The notes below the pieces were generated by a model that was not told the origin of the DNA, made no database searches, and worked only from the letters and a program-made list of their open reading frames with translations. Positions 1-6,854 of a DNA stretch of 6,854 nt are shown here, piece after piece. The stretch's first letter is position 1. Every line of letters begins with the position of its first letter. The translations under genes and the position numbers were made by a program. Source of the DNA: Chitinophagaceae bacterium UBA3961. Lineage in GTDB: Bacteria; Bacteroidota; Bacteroidia; Chitinophagales; Chitinophagaceae. The DNA is taken from positions 1-6,854 of the forward strand of contig DGDD01000046.1 of NCBI GenBank assembly GCA_002385265.1. Reading direction: 5' to 3'.

Positions 1-885
1 CTAAATCGCAAACAGTTCATTGTGCCGTTCTAAGTAGGAAAAGTTATACGTACTAAGCCCTTCTATTCGCTCCTTACCCGTTACACCAATTTTTTCAAAT
101 GCCGAAGTTTCGATCTTGTTTGATAACACTATCTTTCCGGCACGATCAAATGTAATCAAGTGTTTATCAAACAAAGCATCATATGTTGGTGAAAGGAGCA
201 GGCCATTGTTAACATCCAACCTTTCTTCATTACTGGCTTTGGCCCAAGGAACAATATGAGATGCGATTAAAACTTCTAAGCGATCAAACTTAGTAACCGC
301 ACACTGATACTTCCATCGGTAGATAACCCTTTTTCGATATGCACCTTGTCCTACACGAGATGTAACTAAGCCTGATCTCTCCGTAACCGAAGGAACCAGC
401 AAACCTCCATAATCTACAATGCCTTCCTGAATTTGGTATTGATTGATCTGATCTAGTGTTACAGGTATATATGCACCCTTCCTCTTAAAAAAGAATTTCA
501 GACCCACCCTGTATGTTTCATTTTTATCCAGCGTACTAAAGCTGTCAACATCAAAAAATTCTAGCTCTGTAACAAACTTTACAAACCCTTTACTTTGATA
601 TTGAAACAAGAAAACACGTTTTCCATTTTTAACATGATCCTTAAGCGCCAAATTTCCTTTCGTTAATTTCATATCTCCCTCTTGCCCCTCCCCGGTATAA
701 CTAAAGATGTCTTCATTATCCCATCCATCTTTATAGCCAAATTGCTCACCGGTCCTTCCAGAAAAAATGAAAATATAGGGTGCATTACCACAAGGTGAAA
801 TACCCGACTGTCTATTCCCGCCGTATTGGTCGTGAATTGCAGATCGCTTGTAAATATAATCAGGTATAAATGGGAGTCTCTCCAT
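1..885 (-). CDS. HNH endonuclease with SRA/PUA-like N-terminal domain (McrA-like, putative type IV restriction)
   Basis: This is a complete 294-residue gene, with ATG at 885-883 and stop TAG at 3-1. The C-terminal part is an HNH_2-type nuclease domain. It begins with the usual lead-in RVGQGAYRKR (177-186), followed by CAVT (195-198), ASHIVPW (208-214) with the first catalytic His at 210, NNGLLLSP (226-233) with the central Asn, and DALFD (236-240). The N-terminal 135 residues carry IHDQYGG (17-23), a GYKDGW segment (50-55) and YTGEGQEGDM (63-72). I recognise this pattern from the SRA-like, modified-base-reading domain that precedes HNH domains in ScoMcrA-like enzymes. The family role is to cut DNA carrying modified bases, so phage or foreign-DNA restriction is the likely job; the substrate cannot be read from sequence. 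Length and motif order look intact, with no frameshift. It diverges from the large surface-protein gene and shows no operon partner; what follows its stop lies outside the window. The nuclease assignment is firm, the SRA assignment moderate. Confidence 0.9.
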   Translation of the reverse strand: MERLPFIPDYIYKRSAIHDQYGGNRQSGISPCGNAPYIFIFSGRTGEQFGYKDGWDNEDIFSYTGEGQEGDMKLTKGNLALKDHVKNGKRVFLFQYQSKGFVKFVTELEFFDVDSFSTLDKNETYRVGLKFFFKRKGAYIPVTLDQINQYQIQEGIVDYGGLLVPSVTERSGLVTSRVGQGAYRKRVIYRWKYQCAVTKFDRLEVLIASHIVPWAKASNEERLDVNNGLLLSPTYDALFDKHLITFDRAGKIVLSNKIETSAFEKIGVTGKERIEGLSTYNFSYLERHNELFAI

Positions 886-1280
886 GAGTTAGTTGCTTCC
901 TGAAGTTAATCAAATATTCTCATTCCTTTCTAACGTCTACGAATATTGCATATTGAAACTCTCTTTAAATCACTCTATTATTTAACGCAATCGATACCAG
1001 ATGTAGCAGTCTTTTATTAACAAACGTTGTCAAAAACGTCGCCAGCGTATAATTGACATCAATCAAAATTGTGTTCATTCTTGTCAAATACTCATATCCA
1101 TCTTGTTTATTTTCAACAAACTAGCATTTTCTCAATATCATGACCAACTCGGTTTTCAGTTCAAAAAAATTATATTTAAACAGAATCAAATATGTATCTT
1201 CAATAATGTGTTGTTTGGCAGGAGTCGGTGCTTTTCGAAAAGAAATCCAATCTCCATAAAAGAAGACACCAATCAACATC
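886..1280. other. Divergent intergenic region, no gene recognised
   Basis: These 395 bases separate two diverging genes, so promoters for both should lie here. I see no strong match to the Bacteroidota consensus (TTG, a gap, then TAnnTTTG). The nearest on the minus strand is AATATTTG at 918-911, one mismatch from TAnnTTTG and 25 bases before the endonuclease start, but it has no clear -33 element. The near-identical 11-mers TTGTCAAAAAC (1027-1037) and TTGTCAAATAC (1081-1091), and a TTGACA at 1053-1058 that is inverted relative to TGTCAA at 1082-1087, could be operator half-sites or chance in AT-rich DNA. Two short opposed open frames around 1103-1321 start only at TTG and overlap each other; I do not call either one. 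No tRNA, terminator hairpin or IS end was seen. Confidence 0.6.
896..901 (-). promoter_or_regulatory. Possible ribosome binding site for the HNH endonuclease gene
   Basis: On the minus strand AGGAAG lies 10 bases before the ATG at 885. It is purine-rich and partly complementary to the 16S rRNA end, and it supports this start. Bacteroidota often initiate without a Shine-Dalgarno site, so its role is uncertain. Confidence 0.3.
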
Positions 1281-1370
1281 TTGAGCACTAAAACTAATTC
1301 TCCGAAATATGGGTTCGTCAAAAACCTTTATTGGTTTGCACTAATCATATTCACTATCCACTTTTACGCT
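1281..1370 (+). other. Export signal of the large protein and uncertain start site
   Basis: Reading from TTG 1281 gives a polar, basic stretch (MSTKTNSPKYGFVKN) and then a hydrophobic core (LYWFALIIFTIHFYA), followed by the charged TKKEQN. This is the shape of a Sec signal peptide, with possible cleavage after the Ala at residue 30. There is no Cys after the core, so it is not a lipoprotein signal. The hydrophobic core is clear whichever start is used. The ATG at 1309-1311 is in the next frame and meets TAA at 1342-1344. One extra base in GGG (1311-1313) or in A5 (1320-1324) would join it to the main frame and give a more ordinary 20-21 residue signal. Confidence 0.6.
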
Positions 1371-4300
1371 ACAAAAAAGGAACAGAATGCAGGCGTTACT
1401 TCAAACGCAAAGAGCCAACACACTAAAAATTTCTACCTCAATAGTGGTATTACAACAACAGCTGACCTTTCACAAACAGATACGAACAGTTTGAAAAAAA
1501 CAGACTGGTATAAAAAAGCAGTTAAGGAACTTTCATTAAAAGAATACGAGATAAAACAAATAGCTAAGTCCAACTCCTACTCGGCACCCAATCGAAACCA
1601 AAACCTAAGAGCCTTCTTTTCCGACAAAGAACTTACCCTTGAACCAAGATTGGATAGCTCAGAAAAATGGCGTTTAACGCTTAGCCTCGAGGGCCTATTT
1701 GTAAACAATGAACTTTTTTACAAACCCAATTCCAAAAGCATCTCAGTAACTGATAAAAATGAGTTACTGTTACAAAACAACTTCTTAACTACTCAATACA
1801 TCAATAACGAAGACGGTGTGCGTCAAAATTTCATTATTGAAAAAGCTCCCTCAACTAATAGCCAGATTGTGTCAGTTAAACTGAAAGTGAACAATGGTTG
1901 GTATCTAAACAAAGTACATGAAAGGGAAATTCAATTTGCAATAGAAGAAGCCAATGGTCTCAGTAAAAAATTAACCTACAACGATTTAAAAGTTTGGGAC
2001 GCAACAAATACACAACTAGAAGCATTTTTCAGTGTAGAAAACCAAACTATTTCTATCAATGTAAACACTGCCAATGCAGTTTACCCAATTACAATTGACC
2101 CCTTGAGCACCACGGCAAATACGAGCATTGAAAGTAATAAGGCTAATGCTCAATTGGGATTTTCGGTTAGCTCTGCGGGTGATATCAATGGTGATGGTTA
2201 CAGCGATATATTATTGGGCGCTAATACTTACGACAACGGTCAAGCAAACGAAGGAGCCGTTTTCATCCATAACGGTTCAGCCACCGGCATTAGTACCACA
2301 CCGGCAGCTTTGCTTGAAAACAATAGTGTGGGTGCTCTATTTGGAAGTTCCGTGAACACCGCCGGCGATATAAATGGAGATGGATATAGTGATATCATCA
2401 TTGGCGCGCCTGGCTATTCAAATGGCGAAGCAGGCGAAGGGGCTGCTTTTATTTATCATGGCTCTGCAAGTGGCATTCTAACCGCACCTGCTGCAGTTTT
2501 AGAAAGTAATCAGACCGGCGCAAACATGGGTTGCTCAGTTGCCTTGGCAGGAGATGTAAACAATGATGGGTTCAGCGATCTAATTGTTGGAGCAAAACTA
2601 TTCGACAATGGACAAATAGACGAAGGTGTGGCTTTCGTCTTTCATGGCTCCGCTACTGGCATTAATACAATTGCTGCAATTCAGCTTGAGATGAACAGTG
2701 CAGGCGCAAACTTTGGAACAGCCGTAGCCTCCGCCGGTGATGTAAATGGTGATGGCTTTAATGACGTAGTTGTAGGCGCAAGCGGATATGCCAACGGTCA
2801 AGCCGGAGAGGGTGCTGCCTTTGTTTTCCTTGGTGCAGCAACAGGAATTGGTGCAGCACCCAGCACTATAGTTGAAAGCAATATCCCAAATGCATCAATG
2901 GGAATTTCTGTTGCATCTGCCGGCGATGTTAACGGTGATGGCTACAGTGAAATTATAGTTGGAGCTTCAGGTTATAGTAATGGGCAAGCAAATGAAGGAG
3001 CCTTTTATCTTTTTAATGGTTCTGCAGCAGGTACACTACCAACTCCTTCTTCCTTGGTAGAATCAAATAATGCAAATGCCTTCTTAGGAGTTTCGGTAAA
3101 CAGTGCGGGAGATATTAATGGCGACGGATACAGTGATATAATTATTGGTGTTCAAGCTACCAACACCAGAATTTATTACGGAGCAAGTACCGGTCTCAAT
3201 CTCAGTTCTTTGGTTTCTTTGACGACCACCAACTCTTCGGTTTCTTCTGCAGGAGATGTAAACGGTGATGGTTACAGCGATCTGCTTGTAGGATCTGCCC
3301 AGTATAGCAATGGTCAAACAAATGAGGGTATCGCCTATGTATTTCATGGTTCAGCGCAATACTTGTCAACATCACCAATGGTCTTAAACAACGTTACACA
3401 AAACCAATCCGGTTTTGGTCAGTCTGTTAACTCATTGGGAGATGTGAATGGAGATGGCTATGGAGATATAATTATTGGCTGCTACGGATACGACGACAAT
3501 GGCGCCGACGAGGGGCGCGCCTTTGTTTACTATGGAAGCCCAACCGGTATCTCTCTTACTCCAAGTTTAGTATTAGATGAAGCCAATCAAGGCAATGCCT
3601 ATTTTGGTTATACCACTAATGGAGGTGGTGATATCAATGGTGATGGCTATAATGATGCCTTAGTTGGAGCATTTGGATTCAACGGTAGAGGTCGTGTATA
3701 CATTTATTACGGAAGTCCAACTGGCCTACCTGCGGCATCGAACCTTACACTCGATGGAACTCAAGCCGGAGAGGCTTTTGGTGTTTCGGTTTCATCCGCT
3801 GGCGATATTAATCATGATGGATTTAGCGATATTCTCATTGGTTCATATACTTACGATGATGGAGCCAATACCGACGAAGGAAGAGTGTCAATCTATTATG
3901 GTGCTGCTACCGGATTAATTCCTACACCGGCTGTAACACTTTCAGATGCAAATCAAGCTTCGGCTTATTTTGGATACGGCATTTCGAGCGCCGGTGATAT
4001 CAATGGCGACGGATACAGCGACATAATTATTGGATGTTACGGATATGACAACGGTGGATTTATAAATCAAGGGTCAGCATTCATATATTATGGAAGTTGC
4101 ACAGGTATTGTGCCGGGCACTGCCACGCAGCTTTCCGGTGTTGCACAAGGTGGGGCATTATACGGTTTCTCCACTTCCTCAGCCGGCGACATAAATGGTG
4201 ATGGATTTGGAGATATCGTGATAGGATCGATGGGTTACAATGCTTCATCGGGAAGAGCCTATGTATACTATGGCAGCAGTGGCGGAATCATAGCCTCCGG

Positions 4301-6854
4301 AGTAGCGCTTGATAATAATGTGGCTGGAAATAGAACAAATGATCAAATGGGATTTTCTGTTAGTGGTGCAGGCGATATAAATGGCGATGGATATAGTGAC
4401 ATCATCGTGGGCATTCCGGAATACAACAACCCCGGTGGAGGTCCACCACAAGGTAGAGCTTATATCTACCTAGGAAAACCCGGAGGCGTTTCGGCTACTC
4501 CGGAAATTGTTATCACAGATAATGTAAATAACCAGCAATTCTTCGGTTACCCTGTAGCGGGAGCAGGCGATGTAAATGGAGACGGCCTATCAGACATAGT
4601 GGTGGGGGGTTATAAAGGGAGCTGGGCGGGTTTTGGAATCGCTTGGGTATTCTATGCAAATGATAAAGGCGGGCTACACAACAATTTAAGATTGTACAAT
4701 ACCAATTTAACCACTCCACTCGACCAATCGAATGTGGCAAACCCATCATTGTATGGAGCTGGTCTCTATTCCAAATCTTTTCTTGGAACTCAAAAGGGAA
4801 AACTGGTTTGGGAATCTATTGGAAACGGAGCGCGATTCTCAGGTTCTCCAATCACTAACAGCACCCAATACTCTGGTCAACAGGCTGGCTATACCAACCT
4901 TGGATTAACAGGCACAGAATTAAAATCAACACTCACTAAATATTTTGCCCCATCAAATACACTTACAAGAGCAAGAATAAGATTCAATTCCGTAAATGCA
5001 ATAACCGGACAAGTATTCAGCCCATGGCGTTATATTGATGGTGCTGCTAGAGGCAAGCTTTCAAACGGGAATGTGGTAATGAACAACGCAGTCATTCCTC
5101 GCTACAGAAAAGACACAGCCCTTTGTCTTGCTGTACCCTATATCATAAATGCGACATCGGCGGGAGCTACCGGGTATAGCTGGCAAAATGGCGCCACTAC
5201 TCCCACTTTTACCGCTACTACTCCGGGTACCTACTGGGTCAACGTATCTTACGGAGGCTGTACCTATAGAGATTCTTTCGTGATATCTAATTTAGTTGCA
5301 ACAATCAAAAACTTAAATCCAACTGTTTGTCAAAATCAAACTTATACAACTCCGAGTGGAAAAATATTGACCAACAGCGGTGCTTACAAAGACACTTTAA
5401 AATCATATCTAGGTTGTGATAGTATTCTATACAATATCAATTTATTAGTAATTACTCCGGTTTCCCAAACCATAAACCCAATTATTTGCAGTGGAAGCTC
5501 CTACACCTTGCCATCGGGGACCATTGTTAACACCGCAGGAATATATAAGGACACGCTTAGATCAACTGTTACCAATTGTGACAGTATCTATCGAACTATT
5601 AATCTCACTGTGCAAACGAATACTACTCAAACAATCACCGCTAAAATTTGCAGTGGTTCGAGTTATACGCTTCCTTCCGGACAGATCGTGAATACCAGCG
5701 GAATCTATCGAGATACATTAAAGTACAGTATTACCAATTGTGACAGTGTGTATAGAATTGTAAACCTAACCGTCCAGTCCACTTCTAGTCAAACACTTAA
5801 TCCAAAAATTTGTGCAGGTAGTTCGTACACACTTCCTTGGGGAACTATTGTTACCACTAGTGGAGTTTATAAAGACACATTGAGATATAGTATTACCAAC
5901 TGCGATAGTGTATATAGAACCGTTAACCTTACTGTTCAATCGAGTAGTACGCAAACATTCAATCCAAAAATTTGCGCAGGTAGCTCATACACGCTTCCCT
6001 GGGGAACTATTGTAACCACCAGTGGAACATATAAAGACACGCTGAAATACAGCGCTACCAATTGCGATAGTGTTTATAGAATTGTAAACTTAACCGTTCA
6101 AACAAGTACCACTCAAACAACCACCGCCAAAATTTGCGCCGGCTCTAGTTATACCCTTCCTTCCGGACAGGTCGTGAATACCAGCGGAATCTATCGAGAT
6201 ACATTAAAGTACAGTATTACCAATTGCGACAGTGTGTACAGAATTGTAAACCTCACCGTTCAATCCACCTCTACCCAAACAATCAATCCCAAAATTTGTG
6301 CAGGAGGTTCGTATGCATTACCATGGGGAACCATTGTTACTACTAGCGGCGTTTATAAAGACACATTGAGATATAGTGTTACCAACTGCGATAGTGTTTA
6401 CAGAATCGTAAACTTAACGGTTCAAACTAGCAATACTCAAATTTTGAACCCTGTTATTTGTGCAGGTGGTTCTTATACATTACCATGGGGAGCTATAGTA
6501 TCTGCAAGCGGAACCTATAAAGACACGCTCAAATACAGTGTTACCAATTGTGATAGTGTTTATCGAATTGTGAATCTAACTATTCAAACAAGTTCCACTC
6601 AAACAATCACCGCTAAAATTTGCAGCGGTTCAGGTTATACGCTTCCTTCCGGACAAATAGTAAATGCAAGCGGAATCTATCGTGACACATTAAAGTACAG
6701 TGTTACCAATTGTGACAGTGTGTACAGAATTGTAAACCTAACCGTTCAGTCCACTTCTAGCCAAACACTCAATCCAAAAATATGCGCAGGAAGTTCTTAC
6801 ACCCTACCTTGGGGAACCGTTGTTAATGCCAGTGGAACCTATCGAGATACATTG
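1281..6854 (+). CDS. Large secreted FG-GAP / Cys-repeat surface protein, probable adhesin (3' end outside window)
   Basis: The frame is open from just after a TAA at 1257-1259 to the window end; from TTG 1281 that is 1858 codons with no stop. Approximate residue layout from that start: basic N-terminus and hydrophobic signal (1-30); conserved N-terminal domain (about 50-275) with APNRNQNLRAFF near 102, GVRQNFIIE near 179 and YPITIDPLS near 268; 14 FG-GAP repeats (about 285-1131), each with a DxNxDGxx(D/E) calcium loop; a linker domain (about 1132-1275) containing KSFLG, KGKLVWE, TGTELK and SPWRY; one Ig/PKD-like domain (about 1277-1338); then a Cys-repeat array (1339 onward) of ten units, the last cut by the window. 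I know this N-terminal, FG-GAP and linker combination from Bacteroidota FG-GAP proteins, often exported by type IX secretion; the expected C-terminal sorting domain would lie beyond the window. Surface adhesion or ligand binding is inferred. The start is uncertain: no in-frame ATG exists before residue 470, and an out-of-frame ATG at 1309 may mark the true start if a base is missing or the ribosome shifts. Confidence 0.88.
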   Translation, partial: MSTKTNSPKYGFVKNLYWFALIIFTIHFYATKKEQNAGVTSNAKSQHTKNFYLNSGITTTADLSQTDTNSLKKTDWYKKAVKELSLKEYEIKQIAKSNSYSAPNRNQNLRAFFSDKELTLEPRLDSSEKWRLTLSLEGLFVNNELFYKPNSKSISVTDKNELLLQNNFLTTQYINNEDGVRQNFIIEKAPSTNSQIVSVKLKVNNGWYLNKVHEREIQFAIEEANGLSKKLTYNDLKVWDATNTQLEAFFSVENQTISINVNTANAVYPITIDPLSTTANTSIESNKANAQLGFSVSSAGDINGDGYSDILLGANTYDNGQANEGAVFIHNGSATGISTTPAALLENNSVGALFGSSVNTAGDINGDGYSDIIIGAPGYSNGEAGEGAAFIYHGSASGILTAPAAVLESNQTGANMGCSVALAGDVNNDGFSDLIVGAKLFDNGQIDEGVAFVFHGSATGINTIAAIQLEMNSAGANFGTAVASAGDVNGDGFNDVVVGASGYANGQAGEGAAFVFLGAATGIGAAPSTIVESNIPNASMGISVASAGDVNGDGYSEIIVGASGYSNGQANEGAFYLFNGSAAGTLPTPSSLVESNNANAFLGVSVNSAGDINGDGYSDIIIGVQATNTRIYYGASTGLNLSSLVSLTTTNSSVSSAGDVNGDGYSDLLVGSAQYSNGQTNEGIAYVFHGSAQYLSTSPMVLNNVTQNQSGFGQSVNSLGDVNGDGYGDIIIGCYGYDDNGADEGRAFVYYGSPTGISLTPSLVLDEANQGNAYFGYTTNGGGDINGDGYNDALVGAFGFNGRGRVYIYYGSPTGLPAASNLTLDGTQAGEAFGVSVSSAGDINHDGFSDILIGSYTYDDGANTDEGRVSIYYGAATGLIPTPAVTLSDANQASAYFGYGISSAGDINGDGYSDIIIGCYGYDNGGFINQGSAFIYYGSCTGIVPGTATQLSGVAQGGALYGFSTSSAGDINGDGFGDIVIGSMGYNASSGRAYVYYGSSGGIIASGVALDNNVAGNRTNDQMGFSVSGAGDINGDGYSDIIVGIPEYNNPGGGPPQGRAYIYLGKPGGVSATPEIVITDNVNNQQFFGYPVAGAGDVNGDGLSDIVVGGYKGSWAGFGIAWVFYANDKGGLHNNLRLYNTNLTTPLDQSNVANPSLYGAGLYSKSFLGTQKGKLVWESIGNGARFSGSPITNSTQYSGQQAGYTNLGLTGTELKSTLTKYFAPSNTLTRARIRFNSVNAITGQVFSPWRYIDGAARGKLSNGNVVMNNAVIPRYRKDTALCLAVPYIINATSAGATGYSWQNGATTPTFTATTPGTYWVNVSYGGCTYRDSFVISNLVATIKNLNPTVCQNQTYTTPSGKILTNSGAYKDTLKSYLGCDSILYNINLLVITPVSQTINPIICSGSSYTLPSGTIVNTAGIYKDTLRSTVTNCDSIYRTINLTVQTNTTQTITAKICSGSSYTLPSGQIVNTSGIYRDTLKYSITNCDSVYRIVNLTVQSTSSQTLNPKICAGSSYTLPWGTIVTTSGVYKDTLRYSITNCDSVYRTVNLTVQSSSTQTFNPKICAGSSYTLPWGTIVTTSGTYKDTLKYSATNCDSVYRIVNLTVQTSTTQTTTAKICAGSSYTLPSGQVVNTSGIYRDTLKYSITNCDSVYRIVNLTVQSTSTQTINPKICAGGSYALPWGTIVTTSGVYKDTLRYSVTNCDSVYRIVNLTVQTSNTQILNPVICAGGSYTLPWGAIVSASGTYKDTLKYSVTNCDSVYRIVNLTIQTSSTQTITAKICSGSGYTLPSGQIVNASGIYRDTLKYSVTNCDSVYRIVNLTVQSTSSQTLNPKICAGSSYTLPWGTVVNASGTYRDTL
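2118..4673 (+). repeat. 14 tandem FG-GAP (integrin-alpha-like) repeats, probably two seven-bladed propellers
   Basis: Calcium-loop motifs of the type GDxNxDGxxD recur with the first Asp codon at 2181, 2367, 2553, 2739, 2925, 3111, 3255, 3441, 3630, 3804, 3996, 4188, 4374 and 4569. Spacing is exactly 186 bp (62 residues) over the first five intervals, drops to 144 bp between motifs 6 and 7, then varies from 174 to 195 bp. Repeats 1-7 use loops like YSNGQANEG and HGSATGI; several of repeats 8-14 use YDDNGADEG and YYGSPTGI. The change of style falls after seven repeats. Each unit also carries an FG-type turn (such as LGFSVSSAG) and a GxAxxxxG strand. FG-GAP repeats form beta-propeller blades that bind calcium and often ligands or partner proteins. 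Motif 5 ends in Glu rather than Asp, still a possible ligand. Motif 3 has Asn for the usual Gly (DVNND) and motif 10 has His (DINHD). Confidence 0.92.
4674..5099 (+). other. Linker domain after the propellers in the large protein
   Basis: About 142 residues lie between the last FG-GAP blade and the Ig-like domain. They have no calcium loops and few cysteines. Recognisable segments, in order, are GLYSKSFLGTQKGKLVWE, SGSPITNSTQYSGQQ, LGLTGTELK, RARIRF and ITGQVFSPWRY. From memory of the family, this block regularly follows FG-GAP arrays in Bacteroidota proteins, and alternating polar and hydrophobic residues suggest a beta-sandwich. I know no function for it. Confidence 0.55.
5109..5294 (+). 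other. Ig/PKD-like domain of the large protein
   Basis: About 62 residues begin with DTALCL and contain GYSWQNGATTPTF and GTYWVNVSYGGCTYRDSF. The pattern of Cys, then YxW-NGATTP, then GTYWV and GC-x-x-x-D is common in Bacteroidota secreted proteins and is usually annotated as PKD-like or Ig-like. The two cysteines could pair after export. It sits between the linker domain and the Cys-repeat array and probably acts as a spacer or stalk module. Confidence 0.65.
5295..6854 (+). repeat. Tandem Cys-repeat array, 162-bp (54-residue) units, cut by the window end
   Basis: Ten units are visible. The first, 5295-5453, is divergent and one codon shorter (159 bp). Units 2 to 9 are exactly 162 bp each: 5454, 5616, 5778, 5940, 6102, 6264, 6426 and 6588 are their first bases. 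Unit 10 begins at 6750 and is incomplete. The consensus core is ICxGSSYTLPxG, then xVxxSGxYxDTL, NCDSVYR and NLTVQ. Each complete unit has two Cys, one in the IC motif and one in NCD, spaced 30 residues apart in units 2-9, which fits one disulfide per unit outside the cytoplasm. Unit 1 has GCDS, the form I know from similar repeats in other Bacteroidota proteins; units 2-9 have NCDS. Repeats of this kind usually form extended stalks before a C-terminal sorting domain. DNA identity between some units is high, so they arose recently or are kept uniform by recombination. Confidence 0.93.
5616..6854 (+). repeat. Higher-order 486-bp period (A-B1-B2) within the Cys-repeat array
   Basis: Units 3, 6 and 9 are type A: TAKIC, LPSGQ, SGIYRDTLKYS. 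Units 4, 7 and, in its first half, 10 are type B1: NPKIC, LPWGT, and in 4 and 7 SGVYKDTLRYS. Units 5 and 8 are type B2: LPWG, SGTYKDTLKYS, followed by a QTS-TQT joint. The order is therefore A-B1-B2 twice, then A-B again. Blocks are 5616-6101, 6102-6587 and 6588 onward. Units 3 and 6 share a 55-base identical run (5686-5740 and 6172-6226), exactly 486 bases apart, while neighbouring units differ much more. This indicates duplication of a three-unit block. Confidence 0.85.

Noticed and set aside
1053..1087. TTGACA at 1053 as a sigma-70 -35 box, or the TTGACA/TGTCAA pair as a hairpin.
   Set aside because: There is no -10-like hexamer at the right distance, Bacteroidota use a different consensus, and six-base arms with a 23-base loop are too weak.
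1103..1321. Two opposed short open frames (plus 1103-1291, minus 1321-1121) before the large gene.
   Set aside because: Both start only at TTG, overlap each other almost entirely, have no ribosome site and match no family I recognise. The minus one has a fairly protein-like composition, so a decayed gene or repeated element is not fully excluded.
2128..3918. Plus-strand frames at 2128-2355 and 3664-3918.
   Set aside because: They are out of frame with the continuous large gene, which has clear FG-GAP motifs through both stretches.
2598..4749. Several minus-strand open frames of 67-87 codons (2598-2801, 3084-3347, 4245-4451, 4513-4749).
   Set aside because: They lie antisense to the FG-GAP coding repeats, and several show recurring peptides such as ITVYIS or ISIAIYI, which are the reverse of the calcium-loop codons. 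They are shadows.
5491..5954. Frames at 5491-5691 (plus) and 5954-5766 (minus) in the Cys-repeat region.
   Set aside because: They are alternative readings of the 162-bp repeats; the main frame keeps the conserved motifs in every unit.
5295..6854. CRISPR array or other non-coding tandem repeat.
   Set aside because: The 162-bp units are joined without spacers, stay in frame and differ often at third codon positions, so they are coding repeats.

Overview
The window looks like a piece of a Bacteroidota chromosome, or of a metagenomic contig from that phylum. The DNA is AT-rich. Shine-Dalgarno signals are weak or absent. The main gene has an architecture typical of the large secreted surface proteins of this phylum, many of which are exported by the type IX secretion system. 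The genus cannot be told from the sequence.

Layout: (1) Positions 1-885, minus strand, hold a complete gene for a 294-residue HNH endonuclease. It has an SRA/PUA-like N-terminal domain and a C-terminal HNH_2-type nuclease domain, a combination seen in McrA-like (type IV) restriction enzymes. (2) Positions 886-1280 are a divergent intergenic region with no convincing gene. (3) From about 1281 to the window end, plus strand, one very long reading frame stays open for 1858 codons and leaves the window unfinished. It encodes, in order, a hydrophobic export signal, a conserved N-terminal domain of about 230 residues, 14 calcium-binding FG-GAP repeats, a linker domain ending near an SPWRY motif, one Ig/PKD-like domain, and a Cys-containing repeat array. 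Nine array units lie on an exact 162-bp (54-residue) spacing.

The two genes diverge and nothing suggests that they work together. The endonuclease is probably a defence enzyme against modified foreign DNA. The large protein is probably a cell-surface or secreted adhesin-like protein, with the FG-GAP propellers as the binding part and the Cys repeats as a stalk. Both roles are inferred from family resemblance.

Three points deserve attention. First, the long frame has no in-frame ATG near its start, only a TTG at 1281, while an ATG at 1309 lies one frame away and reaches a stop after 11 codons. Second, the 14 FG-GAP motifs divide into two sets of seven, which suggests two consecutive seven-bladed propellers. 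Third, the 162-bp repeats are organised in a three-unit higher-order period of 486 bp (A-B1-B2), which points to expansion in blocks of three. I found no RNA gene, CRISPR array, insertion sequence or clear terminator. No wholly new system is evident.
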